Shown one piece after another: positions 8,131-17,109 of a stretch of 64,000 bases of DNA. The DNA comes from Microtetraspora niveoalba (lineage in GTDB: Bacteria; Actinomycetota; Actinomycetes; Streptosporangiales; Streptosporangiaceae), in NCBI RefSeq assembly GCF_001570405.1, contig NZ_BBYM01000002.1:259921-323920 (forward strand). Reading direction: 5' to 3'. A model generated the notes under the pieces. That model saw only the letters and a program-made list of their open reading frames with translations, was not told the DNA's origin and did no database searches. The number at the start of each line of letters is the position of its first letter. Positions within the stretch are counted from its first letter, which is position 1. Both the position numbers and the translations under genes were made by a program.

Positions 8131-9759
8131 ATGAAGCGACGACCCGGGGACGACGGCGAGCCGGCCGCGCCGCGCGCCGAGGCCGGATCGGCCTGGCGAC
8201 CGCTGGCCCTGCGCGCGTTCCGGATCTTGTGGCTGGCCCAGCTCGTGTCCAACATCGGGAGCTGGATGCAGACGGTCGGCGCCCAGTGGCTGATCAGCCG
8301 CGATTCGGGGTCCGCGGGTCTGGTCGCCCTGGTGCAGACGGCGATCAGCCTGCCGGTGCTGCTGCTGGGCATCCCCTCGGGTGTGCTGGCCGACATCGTC
8401 GACCGCCGGCGGCTGCTCCTGGCGGCCCAGGCCCTGATGTTCGTCGTCACGGGCGCGCTCGCGATCCTGACCGCGCTGGGACGCGTCACCTCTTACGGCG
8501 TCCTGATGCTGACGTTTCTGCTCGGCTGCGGCACCGCTCTCATGGGCCCGGCCTGGCAGGCCGTCCAGCCCGAGCTCGTGCCGCGTGACCAGATCCGCAA
8601 CGCCGCGACCCTCGGCGGCGTGAACGTCAACCTCGCGCGAGCCGTCGGCCCGGCCCTCGGGGGGCTGGTCGTGGCCCTGGCGGGCGCCGCCGCGACGTTC
8701 GCCCTCAACGCGCTGTCCTTCCTGGTCACGATGGCCGCGCTGGCGGCCTGGCGCCGGACGGCCACCCGCGACCCGATGGGAGCGGAGTCGGTGTTGCCGG
8801 CCCTGTGGGCCGGCTATCGATACGTGCGCCACGGGCCGCGGATCCGCCGGGTGCTGGGGCGGTCGTTGTTGTTCGTGCCCGCCGCCTCCGCCCTGTGGGC
8901 GCTGCTGCCGGTCGCCGCCCGGCAGCGGCTGGGGCTGGGAGCGGACGGGTACGGCCTCCTTCTCGGGGCGATCGGGGTGGGCGCGGTGCTCGGGGCGGCG
9001 CTGCTGCCACGGGTCCGCGGCCGCTGGTCGAGCAACGGCGCCCTCGCGGGCGGTGGTGTCCTGTTCGCGCTGACCATGGCCGTGCTGGCGGTGGTGCGCG
9101 TCCCGTGGCTCGCCATGGCGATCCTCGTGCTGTCCGGAGTGGCCTGGGTGGGCGTGCTGTCGACGTTCAACTCCCAGATGCAGGTCACGGCGCCCGACTG
9201 GGTGCGGAGCCGAGCACTGGCCGTCTATCTGACGATCTTCCAGGGCGGGATGGCGATCGGTTCGGCCGTATGGGGCGCGATCGCCGAGGGGCTCGGCGTG
9301 GCGGGCGCCCTGGCGGTGGCGGCGGGCGCGCTTGCCGCCGGATCCCTGATCGGGTCGCGCTTCGCCGTTCCGGACAGCCTTCTGGACCGATCACCCTCGA
9401 TGCACTGGTCCGCGCCCGTCATGGTGCTGGAGCCCGCGGCGAGGGAGGGACCGGTGCTGGTCACGGTGGAGTACCACGTGCCGCCTGAGCGTGCGGACGC
9501 CTTCGTGGAGGCCATGGCGGCGGTCGGGCGCTCCCGGCTGCGCACCGGCGCCCTGCGCTGGAACCTCTTCCAGGATGGGGCACGCCCCGAGGTGTACCTG
9601 GAGATGTTCATGCTGGCCTCGTGGGACGAACACCTGCGGCAGCACGGCGGGCGGCTCACGGGCGCGGACCGGATCGTGGAGCAGGAAGCGCGCTCCCTGG
9701 TGGATCGCCCCTTCCGCATCTCCCACTACCTCCCGGCCCGCGTACGCGACCGGGACTGA
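8131..9759 (+). CDS. MFS transporter, MFS_3/enterobactin-exporter-like, with C-terminal soluble domain
   Basis: 542 residues. Roughly residues 28-430 form about 12 membrane segments; FRILWLAQLVSNIGSWMQTV is the typical first helix of the MFS_3 family (EntS-like drug/siderophore exporters). The last 95 residues (EYHVPPERADAFVEAM, HLRQHGGRLTGAD) form an antibiotic-biosynthesis-monooxygenase-like soluble tail that is regular in this family. It follows the two hydrolases by 94 bp in the same direction and converges on the fusion enzyme at 9777, 17 bp away. Export of a small molecule is likely; the substrate is unknown. Confidence 0.93.
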   Translation: MKRRPGDDGEPAAPRAEAGSAWRPLALRAFRILWLAQLVSNIGSWMQTVGAQWLISRDSGSAGLVALVQTAISLPVLLLGIPSGVLADIVDRRRLLLAAQALMFVVTGALAILTALGRVTSYGVLMLTFLLGCGTALMGPAWQAVQPELVPRDQIRNAATLGGVNVNLARAVGPALGGLVVALAGAAATFALNALSFLVTMAALAAWRRTATRDPMGAESVLPALWAGYRYVRHGPRIRRVLGRSLLFVPAASALWALLPVAARQRLGLGADGYGLLLGAIGVGAVLGAALLPRVRGRWSSNGALAGGGVLFALTMAVLAVVRVPWLAMAILVLSGVAWVGVLSTFNSQMQVTAPDWVRSRALAVYLTIFQGGMAIGSAVWGAIAEGLGVAGALAVAAGALAAGSLIGSRFAVPDSLLDRSPSMHWSAPVMVLEPAAREGPVLVTVEYHVPPERADAFVEAMAAVGRSRLRTGALRWNLFQDGARPEVYLEMFMLASWDEHLRQHGGRLTGADRIVEQEARSLVDRPFRISHYLPARVRDRD

Positions 9760-9776
9760 CCCGTCGCGACCGGGCG

Positions 9777-12700
9777 TCAGCCGGGAAGCGGCAGTGGACC
9801 GCCGTGGCCGGGCAGGCCCCGGTCGTCCGAGATCGTCTCCTCGACCGCCCCCTCGTCCGTGAAGCCCTGGCCGCGGGTCTGCTCGGCGAGGCGCTGGTAG
9901 TAGCCCGAGACCGCGGCGAGCGCCTCGCGTGCCGCGTTCAGCAGCGTGGCCCCCGCCTGCTCGACGACGTCGGCCTCGTGGATCTCGAACGCCCGGATCC
10001 CTTCCAGCACGGCGGTTTTCAGGTCGCGCAGCAGTCGGACGTCGACGTGCGCGTAGACGCGGCACAACCCCGCGACCCGCCGGAAGTCGTCCCCGGCGAG
10101 CAGCAGCTCCTTTACGGCGGACACGGAATGCCGGACCAGCCCGACATCCGGCCGCGCGGACATGGCGGCGAGATCGGTGTCGAAGGACCGGATGTCCAGG
10201 TGCGGGTCGCAGAAGCCGACGGTGAGCTGCCACAGGGTGCGCAGGTCCTCGCGCACCAGCCCGTCCAGATAGCTGACCAGGAACCGCCGGTGCGCCTCGA
10301 GGACGTACTGCGCCTTGAAGGGCGTCAGCTCCCCGGGATCTTCGCCCGAGGTCGTGACCGACGCGGTGAATCCGTAGTCGGCGGCCAGCGCGTTCTCCAT
10401 GCCGACCAGCAGGTACACGAACCGTACCCAGGTCCGGAACAGCTCTTCCAGCGGCAGCGCGCGCAGACCGCCCTCGGTGAGCACCACGCCCCACCGGGCG
10501 CCGAACCGCAGCCGGCGCAGATGGCCGATCTGGTACATCGCGAGCTCGGCGTCGATCTCGGCGTGCGCGTGGTGCAACACCTTCCGATACGCCGCGGTCG
10601 CGTCGAGCCCGACGTGATTGCGGATGATGTGCGGCCCGCCGATGTGCAGGTGCAGGAACTCTCCGACGTCGAACACCGCGCCGCCGATCGCCATCCAGTA
10701 GCCCGCGTCGGCGGTGTTGCGCCGCGCCAGATCCGACACCTCGAAGCGGGGCCCCTGCTGCGCGTGGCCCAGATAGGTGGTGAAGACGTCCTGGCCCAGA
10801 CGTCCCTCGGCCACCAGTCGGCGGAGGAATTCACGGCCGTCGCCGGGAACGACGTCGGTCAACGCCTGGAGCACCGAGACGGCGAACCGTGCGCTGCCGC
10901 ACACGTAGACGTACGCGCCGCGGCCGCCGTCGTCGGTGGACCGCAACAGCTCCCAGAGCGCTTCCGCCTCGGCGCGGACCACGTCGTCCACCCGGCGCCG
11001 CTGTCCGGCTTGCACGACGTGGCGCCGGCCGTCGAACGCGATCGCGGCGTCGGCGCGGGAGAACGCGACGGAGAGTCTCAGCCGGCCCGCGGCCGCCGCC
11101 GCGTCCAGGTCCGTGTGCTCGGCGAACTCCTCCGGCGTCCGGATCCCCAGGTAGAGGCGGTTCTCGCCCGGCCCGGTACGCGCGGCGACGAACCCCAGGA
11201 ACGGGGCGATCCCGGAACCGGCCGCGAACATGACGACGGGCCGGGCGGGATCGGCCGGCAGCCGGAACCGGGGCGTGGGGACGATCTGCAGCGACAACCG
11301 TCGCCGCCCCTCGACGCTCGCGCGGCGCAGGAAATGCGACGCCGTGCCGTGCCGTTCCCGCGGGTACGACCACGGCGTCCCGGCGGAGGTGTAGCCGAGG
11401 CCGGCGACCACCAGCTTCAGCGTGGTGGCCGGTTCGCCGGGCGGCGGCGCCGAGGCGATCGAGTACAGCCGGAACGGCTCGGGCGGGATCACCGCGCAGA
11501 ACGCGTCGTCCTCGCGGGGATCGGCCTTCCACAGCCGGGTGACGTCATATCCGCCCGCGTACAGCAGGTTCAGGACGTCCCACAGCTCCCACTGGTCCTC
11601 CATGCGGGCGTCCACCACTCGCTGCCAGGAGCCCACGGCTGTCAGTCTCACCAGCCGTTTCGCCACCTCCCGCCCGATCGGCCGGAGCCGGGCGAAGCGC
11701 AGCAACGTCCGCAGCGGCAGCACGTCGACCTCGTCGTAGCCCGCCCGGCAGGCCACCGCCGCCCGCCACTCCGGGGTGAGCCGCACCAGCTCGTCGCCGG
11801 TCGCCTGCAGGGCGGCGACCGTGCGGCGCACCAGCTCGTCGTCGTTCTCGGCCAGCACGCCGACCCGGTCGCCGGGCAAGTGGTGCACGCCCTGGCCGGT
11901 GACGTCGAGCTCCAGATGACAGGTCCAGGCGCCGGACTCTCCGCTGACGACACGGCCCCGGCGGGCGGTCCCGAACACCACCGGCGGACCCACCGGCGGG
12001 CGGCGCTCGTCGCGGGCGATGGCGAGCTGGTCGTCCACCTTGTCCCAGGTCCGGTCCTTGAACAGTCCGGTGAACCGGGCGCCGGTCGTCACCTGACGGC
12101 CGACCTTGAACGCCACCTCCAGAAAGCCGTACGTCTTGACGCGGTGCAGGCCCATCCAGCCGCGGTCGCCCACATAGGCGTCGAGCACGGCGTTGTAGAT
12201 GCCGCGCAAGGTCTTGTTGCGGGTGTCCTCGACGTACTGGCGCACCGACACCTCGCGCAACGCGGCCACCAGCTCCTGCCAGTGCCGCGGGAAGAATCCG
12301 GAGAGGTAGGTGCTCTGCCGGCCGACCACCGAGCCGTAGTCCCGGCGCTCGAGAAACGCGTCCAGCGCGTGGATCTGCGGTTGCGCGGTGCCGCTCGGGC
12401 TGGGCGCGCCGTCGAAGATCGGAACGCCCGCGGTGCCGACCGTCTTGGCCCACAACACCTGGTCGAGCGGATGCCGGGCGCGGGGGTTGGGGTCGATCTG
12501 CGGATAGACGGCCTGGGTGACGTGCCGCAGCCGGTCGAGGATCACCAGGAGCGCGCTCTCCAGGGCGGCCGGGTCGTCCGCGACGACGGCTTCCTGGGCA
12601 TCCAGCATGGCGCCCAGCACGGGTGTGAGCGCCATCGCGAATTCGGTGGTGACCAGGTAGAACACCCGCTCCGCCGAGTTGTTCCAGGTCGGCACGAGCA

Positions 12701-13481
12701 GGTCCATGTTGTCCAGCGCCCGCGGCCCGGCGGGGTCGCGCAGCCGCCAGTTGTAGAAGAACAGGTCGATGTAGGAGACGGCCGGAATCTCCTTGCCCAG
12801 CCGGCGCGAGACCGTGGTCCACGGCCGCAGCAGCGACTCGGGCAGGGCGGCCGGCGGATCGATCGCCATGTACTGGTAGGCGTGGGCGAAAACGCCGAGC
12901 AGGGTCGAGGCGCGCAGCAGGTACCGGTCGGGCAACGCGGCGGGCCGGGCGTCGAGCACCGGCATCGCGTCGAACGCCCGGCGCAGCGACAGCCGGCGGA
13001 ACAGCTCGGGGAGCCGGTCGGTCATCTCGTCCCAGGCTCGGTGCGACTCCGGGAAGGCCTGCAGCGGCGGCTCGACCGGCAGGAATCCGTGCGCGAGCGA
13101 CAGGAAACCGTCGATCTCGTGGCCGACCCGCAGGTTGTGCGCCTCGGCGGCCTCCACCACGCGGCGTGCGGCGACACGCGGCGGCCCGACCGGCCGCAGC
13201 ACGGTCATCTGGTCCGGATCGACGAGCGCCGTCGCCTCCGGATCGAGGAACGTCCACGTCAGCTCGAATCGGCCGATGCGCATCCGGTCCCCGGGGACGA
13301 GCACCTGGCGCGTCACCCGCGTGTCGTTCACGTAGGTTCCGTTGGAGCTGCCGAGGTCGGTGAGCACCAGGCGGTCGCCGGCGATCTCCAGCCGCGCGTG
13401 GCGCCGGGATACGGTGCCGTCGTCCAGCACCACCGCGGCCGCACCGCTGTCCCGGCCGAGAGTGGCCGGCAGCGCGCACAC
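9777..13481 (-). CDS. FHA - indoleamine-dioxygenase-like - FAD/NADPH reductase - cytochrome b5 fusion protein
   Basis: 1,234 residues from the GTG at 13481. Domains in order: FHA (1-80; LGRD, SRRHARLE, LGSSNGTYVN); an all-helical IDO-like heme domain (about 105-475), with VSRRLGKEIPAVSYIDLF, AQPQIHALDAFLERRD and GLHRVKTYGFLEV aligning by eye with human IDO, the His in the last being the expected heme ligand; a cytochrome-P450-reductase-like FAD/NADPH module (about 490-885) with RLYSIASAP, FAAGSGIAPFLGF and YVCGSARFAVSV but no flavodoxin domain; a cytochrome b5 domain (about 905-990), with HIGG in place of HPGG and a second His in VLHHAHAEID; and an unassigned helical tail of about 245 residues. 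Membrane segments are absent. It follows the CBS gene directly. The FHA domain lacks its first strand from this GTG; reading in frame up to an ATT at 13536-13538 restores it. Confidence 0.95.
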   Translation of the reverse strand: MCALPATLGRDSGAAAVVLDDGTVSRRHARLEIAGDRLVLTDLGSSNGTYVNDTRVTRQVLVPGDRMRIGRFELTWTFLDPEATALVDPDQMTVLRPVGPPRVAARRVVEAAEAHNLRVGHEIDGFLSLAHGFLPVEPPLQAFPESHRAWDEMTDRLPELFRRLSLRRAFDAMPVLDARPAALPDRYLLRASTLLGVFAHAYQYMAIDPPAALPESLLRPWTTVSRRLGKEIPAVSYIDLFFYNWRLRDPAGPRALDNMDLLVPTWNNSAERVFYLVTTEFAMALTPVLGAMLDAQEAVVADDPAALESALLVILDRLRHVTQAVYPQIDPNPRARHPLDQVLWAKTVGTAGVPIFDGAPSPSGTAQPQIHALDAFLERRDYGSVVGRQSTYLSGFFPRHWQELVAALREVSVRQYVEDTRNKTLRGIYNAVLDAYVGDRGWMGLHRVKTYGFLEVAFKVGRQVTTGARFTGLFKDRTWDKVDDQLAIARDERRPPVGPPVVFGTARRGRVVSGESGAWTCHLELDVTGQGVHHLPGDRVGVLAENDDELVRRTVAALQATGDELVRLTPEWRAAVACRAGYDEVDVLPLRTLLRFARLRPIGREVAKRLVRLTAVGSWQRVVDARMEDQWELWDVLNLLYAGGYDVTRLWKADPREDDAFCAVIPPEPFRLYSIASAPPPGEPATTLKLVVAGLGYTSAGTPWSYPRERHGTASHFLRRASVEGRRRLSLQIVPTPRFRLPADPARPVVMFAAGSGIAPFLGFVAARTGPGENRLYLGIRTPEEFAEHTDLDAAAAAGRLRLSVAFSRADAAIAFDGRRHVVQAGQRRRVDDVVRAEAEALWELLRSTDDGGRGAYVYVCGSARFAVSVLQALTDVVPGDGREFLRRLVAEGRLGQDVFTTYLGHAQQGPRFEVSDLARRNTADAGYWMAIGGAVFDVGEFLHLHIGGPHIIRNHVGLDATAAYRKVLHHAHAEIDAELAMYQIGHLRRLRFGARWGVVLTEGGLRALPLEELFRTWVRFVYLLVGMENALAADYGFTASVTTSGEDPGELTPFKAQYVLEAHRRFLVSYLDGLVREDLRTLWQLTVGFCDPHLDIRSFDTDLAAMSARPDVGLVRHSVSAVKELLLAGDDFRRVAGLCRVYAHVDVRLLRDLKTAVLEGIRAFEIHEADVVEQAGATLLNAAREALAAVSGYYQRLAEQTRGQGFTDEGAVEETISDDRGLPGHGGPLPLPG

Positions 13482-13530
13482 CCGCTCGCTGGTCTCGCGG
13501 GTGTGCCGATCGGTGAGGATCAGCCGGAGC

Positions 13531-13974
13531 TCAGGAATGGTAGATCACCGCCCGGCACAGATCAGCGCGGGACAGCGTGCCCACGAGGGTCCCGTCGTCG
13601 ACCACGGGAAGCCTTCGGATCCCGCGGTCGATCATCACGATCGCCGCCCGGGCGAGCTCGTCGGCCGATCGGACCGTCACCGCGTCGCGCACGACGAGGG
13701 GATCGATGACGCGGTCGGCGAAGGCGCGGCCCCGCTCCAGGAAGATCCGGAACGCGTCGGCGAGCGTGCCGCCGGCGGCGGTCACGTCGTCGAACCCGGG
13801 CAGCATGGCCCGCACCAGGTCCTCCTCGGACAGTGACCCGACGAACCGGCCGTCGTGGTCCAGGACCATCAGTTGGCCGACCTCCGACACGCTGACCAGC
13901 TCGGCCGCCCGCCGGATGGTCGCGCCGAGCCGTATGTGGGCCGGGAACGCCGTCATGACGTCGCTGACGAGCAC
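13531..13974 (-). CDS. Two-CBS-domain protein upstream of the fusion oxidoreductase
   Basis: 147 residues from a GTG preceded by an excellent GGAGG 4 bp away (a longer ATG start at 14010 has none). Two CBS motifs fill it: MLVSDVMTAFPAHI to SLSEEDLVRAM, and VIDPLVVRDAVTV to GTLSRADLCRAV. CBS pairs bind adenine nucleotides or other small ligands and act as sensors. Its stop codon lies 50 bp before the GTG of the fusion protein and overlaps the possible ATT start of that gene, so the two are almost certainly co-transcribed and may be translationally coupled. It may be an energy-state sensor for the redox enzyme. Confidence 0.92.
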   Translation of the reverse strand: MLVSDVMTAFPAHIRLGATIRRAAELVSVSEVGQLMVLDHDGRFVGSLSEEDLVRAMLPGFDDVTAAGGTLADAFRIFLERGRAFADRVIDPLVVRDAVTVRSADELARAAIVMIDRGIRRLPVVDDGTLVGTLSRADLCRAVIYHS

Positions 13975-14407
13975 GCCACCTCCCAGGTCCGCCCCGCGGT
14001 CGTTCCGCACAATCGGTTACCTGGCCACTCATCCGAGAGAATCATCCGCGAGTATAAATTCATCCCAAATGCGGTGTACACCCCCGGACGTGGGTCGGCA
14101 CGGCGTGTTCTGGACCGATCCCGAGCGCCGGGAGAAGGTATCGCCGAGTTGTACGCCAGACCGCTGGACCGTCGGGGCGGGGCGACGGTCGGCGGGACCG
14201 GGCGCCGGCTGGATCCGCTTGTCGTGGCGACCTCGTAGCGCCCAGGTTCCGCGGAGACGAGCGATGTGCGGCGGAAGTGTCAGTGGTGATCAGTATGGTG
14301 CCGGCCATGGCTGATGCGGTGCCGACGTGCTCATACGTTCGCTCTTCCCCGCCCGACCCGCGGTCGGGCCATCCGGGTCCGTCCACCTCGTACGGCACGG
14401 TGCCGAT
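13975..14407. other. Intergenic region between CBS and DUF6493 genes
   Basis: About 430 bp. It includes an AT-richer patch around 14045-14080 that may hold the promoter of the CBS/fusion operon. A 38-codon open frame at 14295-14411 ends in a TGA that overlaps the GTG start of the next gene (GTGA). I see no other gene. Confidence 0.5.
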
Positions 14408-17074
14408 GTGAACCCGTGGCAGGAGGTCGTCGAGTGCATCGAAGGGCGCCACGACGACGACCTGATGGACGTCCTCGTTTCCCTGAGCGAGCTGGGGCGG
14501 CAGGTGGTGGCCGCGCGGCTTCCCCGTTATCTGGCCGAGCGCCTCGCCGAGGGATGGGAGGCACGATGGAACGTTGAGGACCAGGCCTCGGGATTCCGCC
14601 TCGCGGGCGCGGCCTGCTTCACGCGCTCCGCGCAGGTGGCGACCTGGCTCAGTCGGCGCGAGCTGCGCGAGGTGCGCGACTCGCGTCTGGACGCCGAGCG
14701 CATCCGGACGCTGGTGAGGGACCGGCCGCAGGAGTGGCGTGCGGATCTCGCGGTGCGGCTGGTACGGCGGTTGCGGCGCCCGGCGGACAGGTGGCGTCGT
14801 CCCGGCGGTCCGCCGGGGTGGGAGCTGGCCGCCGGGCTGCTGGTGGAGACCGGCAGCGAGCCACCGGAGGCGGACGTGTTCGTCGAGGGCTGGGTCCGCC
14901 AGGCGAGCGCGACGCGCCGTATGAACGGCGGGCGCGCCGCTATCGGGGACGATCCGCTGCTCGACGTGATGGTCCCGCGGCTGTTCCGTGCGGAGGGGGT
15001 CGCCGCCGCGCTGGTCGCGGACCTCCGATGGGCTCCGGAGACGTCGCTGGTCTCGGCGCTCGCCGCCCTCGGCGGCTCCGGTCGGCTGAAGCGCCAGGAG
15101 CTGATCGACGGTTGCGCCGCGCGTTTCCTCGCGGGGGGCGACGCGGCGGAGCTCCGGCCGTTCGTGACGTTGTGGACGGAGCTGCGGCCGTCGTCGGCGG
15201 AGATCCCGCTGCTCGACTTCGTCCGGCTGCTGCCGTCGGCCGCGTCGCCGTTCGTACAGATGGCGCTCGACGCGCTGGGCCGGGCCGACGACGAGGGCCT
15301 GCTCGACGACGAGCTGTTCGCTGAGGCGGTCCATGCCCTCGCCTTCCGGCCGGAGAAGAAGTTCGTCACCGCCGCCCTGCGGTGGATCGCGCGGTCGGCG
15401 ACCGGCGACAGCGCTGCCGGGCGGGCCGGCGGCGCGCTGGCTGCGCTGGCGATGATCTTCGGTCACGAGGTTGCCACCCTCCAGGGCCGGGCGGTGAAGC
15501 TCGCGGTCGCGCTCGCCGCGCAGGCGGACCCGTCGGCGTCGGAGGAGGTCCGAACGGCGGCGGGTGGGCTCGCACCGGAACTCCGGGAGCGGATCGCCGC
15601 CGCCTTCGGCGAGGTGCCGGCCGAGGAGCCGCAAGATCCGCCCACAGCCGCGGCCCTGATCGTGGCGCCGCTGCCCGGACCCCTGCCGCCCATCACCTCG
15701 CCGAAGGAACTGGCGGTCGAATTGGCCCGTCCCCTCTGGCCAGAGGAGCCCGCCGTGTTCGAGCGCATCCTGGCGGCGCTGGTCGAACTCACCCACCGTG
15801 ACCGCACGGCTGTGGCCGCGGCGCTCACCCCCTGGCGGCGGCGTACCTGGCCCGACCCGTTCGACGCCCGTATCTACGTGTACGGCATCAGCGGCTACGA
15901 CCGGGACATCCGCTCCCTGCTGTCCCGCGCCGCGTTGGCGGTGGTGTCTCCGGAGGAGAGCAAGGAGCTCACCAGCCTGCTGGCCGACCACCAGCGTGAA
16001 TACCCGCCGTACGACCGGAGCCTCCAGGTGCTCGTCCAGCGCCGGCTGCGCGAGGTGCTCTTCATGCTGGAAGCCGGACACTCGATGCCGCTGCTGCTCG
16101 CGACGCCGACCACCACGACCGGGCATGTCGCCCCAGACATCTTGATCGACCGGATGGAACGGCTCGAGGGCGCCGAACCTCTGCCCGCCGACTTCCACCA
16201 GGCGCTGCTCCGGCTGCCCAGGACGATCGACCCGGCGACGGCCGTACGGGCGGAACGACTGACCTCGCAGGCGGGACGGCGGCTGGCAGCACTGCTACGC
16301 GATGGCGGGCTCCCCGACCCCACGGTGACAAGCGGTGTCGAGAGCCGCCGGTACAGAAGCGCCATGTACGGCGGCGAGATGGTCATCCAGAGGATGCGTC
16401 CACGGGTGACGCCGCCCCCAGGCGTCCCCGAGGAGATCCGGAAGGTGTGGACCGTGGAGACCGACGAGGTGTCGGGGGCCCATTCGTATGAGACGGTGTG
16501 GTGGCCGACGATGATGCCGTCCCATCGCGACGTCGTAGCCGCGCACCTCCTGGAATCCGCTCCGTGGCTGCCCCACGGCGACGACGGCCAGATGGAGGCA
16601 CTCCGGAGGCTCGTCCACGGGGACGGCCCGGTCGGCGTGGCGGTGGCCGGGGCGATCGTCTGCGTCATGGCCCACGCGCGGCCGGCACGGCGGGCGGCGG
16701 CGACCGACGCCCTCGTCACGCTGGCTGCGCGGGACGAAGTTCCCGCGGCGGAGATCGGGCGCTTGCTGGTGGAAATGGCCGTTGCGGGCAGGCTGAAGCT
16801 CAACCGGGCGGTGACCGTCCTGGACGACGCCGTGCACGCGGGCGCGCACGCCTCAGTGTGGTCGATCCTCGCGGAGGCGCTCCCCGCGCTGCTGCCCCCC
16901 GCGGGGGAAAGGCCCAGGGCCGGGCTCGGGGACCTCCTCGCGGTCGGCGCCCGAGCGGCCGCCCTGACCGGAGCACGCGCCGACATCCCGGAACTCACCG
17001 AGGTCGCGACACGGCACGGGCGTAGCCGGCTGGTCGAGGAGGCTCGCCGCCTCCACCGACGGTTGTCCGGGTGA
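14408..17074 (+). CDS. DUF6493 family protein
   Basis: 888 residues from GTG 14408, where the family-like N-terminus MNPWQEVVECIEG begins; a GTG at 14327 in the same frame would add 27 residues. The protein is rich in helical, Leu/Ala-dense repeats (ELGRQVVAARLPRYLAERL, and others throughout) typical of the DUF6493/HEAT-like family. No catalytic motif is visible. In other actinomycetes DUF6493 genes often lie beside SWIM zinc-finger, MoxR ATPase and VWA genes; none is here, so this copy looks solitary. A short upstream frame ends on its start codon. A terminator hairpin follows. Role unknown. Confidence 0.85.
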   Translation: MNPWQEVVECIEGRHDDDLMDVLVSLSELGRQVVAARLPRYLAERLAEGWEARWNVEDQASGFRLAGAACFTRSAQVATWLSRRELREVRDSRLDAERIRTLVRDRPQEWRADLAVRLVRRLRRPADRWRRPGGPPGWELAAGLLVETGSEPPEADVFVEGWVRQASATRRMNGGRAAIGDDPLLDVMVPRLFRAEGVAAALVADLRWAPETSLVSALAALGGSGRLKRQELIDGCAARFLAGGDAAELRPFVTLWTELRPSSAEIPLLDFVRLLPSAASPFVQMALDALGRADDEGLLDDELFAEAVHALAFRPEKKFVTAALRWIARSATGDSAAGRAGGALAALAMIFGHEVATLQGRAVKLAVALAAQADPSASEEVRTAAGGLAPELRERIAAAFGEVPAEEPQDPPTAAALIVAPLPGPLPPITSPKELAVELARPLWPEEPAVFERILAALVELTHRDRTAVAAALTPWRRRTWPDPFDARIYVYGISGYDRDIRSLLSRAALAVVSPEESKELTSLLADHQREYPPYDRSLQVLVQRRLREVLFMLEAGHSMPLLLATPTTTTGHVAPDILIDRMERLEGAEPLPADFHQALLRLPRTIDPATAVRAERLTSQAGRRLAALLRDGGLPDPTVTSGVESRRYRSAMYGGEMVIQRMRPRVTPPPGVPEEIRKVWTVETDEVSGAHSYETVWWPTMMPSHRDVVAAHLLESAPWLPHGDDGQMEALRRLVHGDGPVGVAVAGAIVCVMAHARPARRAAATDALVTLAARDEVPAAEIGRLLVEMAVAGRLKLNRAVTVLDDAVHAGAHASVWSILAEALPALLPPAGERPRAGLGDLLAVGARAAALTGARADIPELTEVATRHGRSRLVEEARRLHRRLSG

Positions 17075-17080
17075 CAGGCT

Positions 17081-17109
17081 GCCCGGCCGACCAGGTCGTA
17101 CGGCCGGGC
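17081..17109. terminator. Terminator hairpin after DUF6493 gene
   Basis: GCCCGGCCG and CGGCCGGGC form a perfect 9-bp stem around an 11-base loop, starting 6 bp after the stop codon at 17074. The DUF6493 and membrane-protein genes converge here. Confidence 0.7.

Noticed and set aside
9621..13709. A very long open frame on the plus strand opposite the fusion enzyme
   Set aside because: It is the antisense shadow of a real gene in GC-rich codon-biased DNA: its translation is low-complexity in R, G, P, H and Q, has no domain, and ignores the motifs readable on the other strand.
14045..14080. A TATAAAT-like patch as a definite promoter
   Set aside because: It is only an AT-richer stretch; without a -35 partner at sensible spacing I cannot assign it to either flanking gene.
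14060..16198. Reverse-strand open frame of about 700 codons opposite DUF6493
   Set aside because: No motifs, no ribosome site, and arginine/glycine-heavy composition; the forward gene explains the openness.
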